Positions 61,655 through 64,000 of a stretch of DNA of 64,000 nt are shown here, one piece after another. Under the pieces are notes generated by a model. That model saw nothing but the letters and a program-made list of their open reading frames with translations. It searched no databases and had not been told where the DNA came from. Source of the DNA: JAGQKC01 sp965223675 (GTDB taxonomy: Bacteria > Nitrospirota > Nitrospiria > Nitrospirales > UBA8639). Where the stretch lies: contig OZ245013.1 of the NCBI GenBank assembly GCA_965223675.1, positions 3,038,001 to 3,102,000 of the forward strand. The letters are read 5' to 3'. The number at the start of each line of letters is the position of its first letter. Position 1 is the stretch's first letter. Both the position numbers and the translations under genes were made by a program.

Positions 61655-64000
61655 ATGAACTCACCTTCAACTCGTCATATCTTCAAAAGTTCTAAAGTAG
61701 GTCGAAGTTTCACCGTCATTACCGTCATGTTCTTGAGTGTCATACTTGGCATGTTGGTGTATACCATCACCACGATCCATAAAGAAAAATCGAATGCACT
61801 GATGATTGATCTGGCTGGTCGCCAGCGAATGCTTTTCCAAAGACATCTCCATGAAGTGTTCTCTACCTCTCAGGGATTCCCAGCAAATTATCCTTCTACG
61901 AGAGAGCTTATTAGCTCAACATTGAAGGCATTAATACAAGGTGGAGCATCCGAACTTGACCCTAAGACTGGCAAGGAACAAAACATCCCTCCAGCACCAA
62001 CCGAAGAAATTTTGCTTAAGCTCCGCGAGCAACAGAATCACTTCAACGACATAGTAAAAGCCTCAGACGACTTGCTTTTGCTGACGCCAGACCATTCAGA
62101 GTTTCGACAGAGAGTTCAAACGCTTCATGAACAAACCTCCACGTTAATTGAGATTGCGGATGAAGCTGTCAAACAATTAAATGCTTATTCTGAGTTAAAC
62201 ATTGGGACAATGGTAAAGTGGGAGTCTTTCGTCGCTATTTTAGTAGCTATACTTGGAATGTTCGTGACAAGCCAAGGAGTTCGAGACGGACGGAGATTAG
62301 AAAATGAAATTTCAGAACGGAAACGTGCAGAGTCAGAGATGCGAAAGAGTCAGATGTTTTTAAACTCCATTGTCGAAAACATTCCGCACATGATCTTCGT
62401 CAAGACAGCGAAGGACCTCCGTTTCGTTCGCGTAAATAAAGCAGGAGAGGAATTACTCGATCGTTCGCGAGATGCTCTTATCGGAAAGACGGACCATGAC
62501 TTATTTCCTAAGGAGCAAGCTGATTTCTTTACGGCCAAGGATAAGGAAGTGTTAGCAGGCAAACAACTTAATGATATTAGCGAGGAACCAATCCGCACAC
62601 GTTTCAAAGGGTTGAGACGTCTCCATACGAAGAAGATTGCCCTACTCGACAAGCAGGGCGTTCCTGAATACCTGCTCGGAATTTCTGAGGATATTACCGA
62701 ACGTCTTCAGGCTCAGAAATCGCTCCGACATAGCGAAGAACGCTATCGAGCGCTGTATGAAGATAATCCATCCATGTATTTCACCGTTGCACACAATGGC
62801 AAGATTCTCTCTGTTAATAAGTTTGGGGCACAACAATTAGGCTATTCAGTTGAGGAATTGGTTGGATTGCCGGTCATACAGATTTTTCAAGAAGATGACA
62901 GATCCGAAGCGCGGCAATGTTTTAAGACCTGCTTGCAGAATCACTTCACCGTATTTACGTGGGAATTCCGCAAGGTCCGCAAAGACGGGAACGTGATATG
63001 GGTAAAAGAAATCGCACGAACCGTGTCTAACAATAATGGAGACATCGTTGTTTTGATCGTCTGTGAGGATATTTCCGAGCGTAAAGAGGCAGAAAAATCC
63101 TTGCGTGAATGGAAGGCGTTGACTGAAAGTATCCTAGAGCAGTTACCAAAAGGATTTGCCTATCGTTGCCTCAACAATAAGACATGGGATGTTCTTTATG
63201 CCAGCAAAGGAATCAAAGAAATTACAGGTCATTCGGCTTCAGACTTTCTTAATGGATCCCTCAACTATGATAGCCTGATGGCGCCGGGTGAGAACGAGCG
63301 AGTATGGCCAATGGTTCAGGATGCACTTGCAAAGCGAATTCCCTATGAAAATGAACATCAAATTATCACCCGCGAAGGAAAAAAGAAATGGATACTGGCC
63401 CGAGGTTGCTTCATATTCGATGAGATGGGAAAACTTCTCTACCTCGATGGATTAAATGTCGATATTACTGAACACAAACAGATTGAGGGACAGCTTCGGG
63501 CCAGTGAAGCCCGGTTTCGGTCGTTGATTGAGCATGTTCCGTTCTGTATCCACGAGATCGAGTTAGACGGGAAGATTAGCTCGATGAATCAGGCGGGGCT
63601 GAGCATGATGGGAATCGAAAGCGAATCACAAATAATCGGTCATTCTTATTTGGAACTAGCAGAGAAACATGATCACGAACGAATGAGAAGGCATTTTGCA
63701 CAAGCCGTCCAGGGCCAGCCTGCCGACTTTGAGTTCAACGTGACCTCACAAGGAAAGGTGAATTTTTTTACGAAAAGTTTTGTTCCTCTTCGAGACAGTG
63801 ATGGAAAAATTCAAAAGATAGTCGGCATTTCTGAAGATATTACCGAACGCAAACTGACAGAAGTGCGTTTACGAGAAAGCGAAACTAAGCGGCTCGAGGC
63901 TCTCAAGCAAAGCGACGCGTTAAAGTCTGCCTTATTATCATCAGTGTCTCACGAGCTGAGGACTCCCCTCACCGCTATGAAAGCCTCTCTATCGAACCTC
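61655..64000 (+). CDS. Multi-PAS sensor histidine kinase with PilJ/NarX-like input domain (3' end cut)
   Basis: The frame is open to the window end: 782 codons. GAGG 8 bases upstream supports the ATG. TM1 about 19-40; the periplasmic sensor opens with 'LMIDLAGRQRMLFQRH', the P-box-like motif of PilJ/NarX-type nitrate-sensor domains; TM2 about 191-210. Four PAS domains follow (about 232-350, 360-480, 485-610, 615-745), each ending in a PAC strand such as 'GISEDITER'. HisKA begins at the end ('LSSVSHELRTPLTAM' with the phosphorylated His). The ATPase domain is beyond the window. Ligand could be nitrate, nitrite or another small anion. Confidence 0.9.
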   Translation, partial: MNSPSTRHIFKSSKVGRSFTVITVMFLSVILGMLVYTITTIHKEKSNALMIDLAGRQRMLFQRHLHEVFSTSQGFPANYPSTRELISSTLKALIQGGASELDPKTGKEQNIPPAPTEEILLKLREQQNHFNDIVKASDDLLLLTPDHSEFRQRVQTLHEQTSTLIEIADEAVKQLNAYSELNIGTMVKWESFVAILVAILGMFVTSQGVRDGRRLENEISERKRAESEMRKSQMFLNSIVENIPHMIFVKTAKDLRFVRVNKAGEELLDRSRDALIGKTDHDLFPKEQADFFTAKDKEVLAGKQLNDISEEPIRTRFKGLRRLHTKKIALLDKQGVPEYLLGISEDITERLQAQKSLRHSEERYRALYEDNPSMYFTVAHNGKILSVNKFGAQQLGYSVEELVGLPVIQIFQEDDRSEARQCFKTCLQNHFTVFTWEFRKVRKDGNVIWVKEIARTVSNNNGDIVVLIVCEDISERKEAEKSLREWKALTESILEQLPKGFAYRCLNNKTWDVLYASKGIKEITGHSASDFLNGSLNYDSLMAPGENERVWPMVQDALAKRIPYENEHQIITREGKKKWILARGCFIFDEMGKLLYLDGLNVDITEHKQIEGQLRASEARFRSLIEHVPFCIHEIELDGKISSMNQAGLSMMGIESESQIIGHSYLELAEKHDHERMRRHFAQAVQGQPADFEFNVTSQGKVNFFTKSFVPLRDSDGKIQKIVGISEDITERKLTEVRLRESETKRLEALKQSDALKSALLSSVSHELRTPLTAMKASLSNL

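Overview
The window reads as chromosome of a Gram-negative bacterium of moderate GC (about mid-40s percent by eye). Evidence for an outer membrane is the phosphoheptose isomerase gene gmhA, two predicted beta-barrel/secreted envelope proteins, an RND exporter and a PEP-CTERM protein. The mix of a Tat-exported sulfite-oxidase-like enzyme, a di-haem cytochrome c peroxidase, a NorQ/CbbQ ATPase, a TIGR02710-type CARF protein, PEP-CTERM sorting and several families common in Nitrospira suggests a member of the Nitrospirota, perhaps a Nitrospira-like nitrite oxidiser. That is an inference from family content; no rRNA or nitrite oxidoreductase gene lies in the window.

Layout. 0-13.7 kb: small envelope and hypothetical genes, an RND/MMPL exporter, a stand-alone receiver protein, one intact IS5-family element (6290-7422) inserted just after the receiver gene, two outer-envelope proteins, a DUF429-TfoX_N pair and a TlpA/sulfite-oxidase-like operon. 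13.8-24.4 kb: a same-strand surface-glycan or glycolipid locus, with a glycoside-hydrolase/glycosyltransferase fusion, an MsbA-type ABC exporter, an APH-like kinase, a GT-B-like glycosyltransferase, a methyltransferase, an acyltransferase and a secreted propeller-like protein. 24.8-26.7 kb: a PEP-CTERM protein behind a sigma-54-like promoter and with a strong terminator, then a second protein with a sorting-signal-like tail. 26.8-30.0 kb: an operon of a methyltransferase-like protein, a UbiE-type methyltransferase and a B12-type radical SAM protein. 30.1-33.6 kb: a DUF4143 ATPase with an apparently leaderless promoter, and an SF2 helicase. 33.7-38.8 kb: minus-strand genes (secreted protein, HAD phosphatase, pentapeptide repeat, NorQ/CbbQ ATPase, DUF2156, YkgJ). 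39-46 kb: plus-strand metabolism (ATP-grasp-like protein, glutaredoxin, KamA-dCTP deaminase-membrane protein operon, TIGR04283/TIGR04282 glycosyltransferase pair, an SDR with an altered active site). 46.2-49.9 kb: minus-strand cytochrome c peroxidase-lipB, and a CARF gene coupled to ybgC. 50-64 kb: gmhA with a DHS-like gene, an NtrC-type regulator convergent with a histidine kinase/substrate-binding-protein operon, apaH, an alpha/beta hydrolase, a MOSC-methyltransferase pair, tRNA-Gln(UUG), and a multi-PAS histidine kinase cut by the window end.

Working together: the 13.8-26.7 kb region looks like machinery for making, modifying and exporting a surface glycan or glycolipid, with nearby PEP-CTERM proteins; PEP-CTERM/exosortase systems are known to go with exopolysaccharide. 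Three two-component proteins or groups (5.9, 52-56.6, 61.7-64 kb) provide sensing. No CRISPR array, prophage or rRNA operon was seen; the only clear mobile element is the IS.
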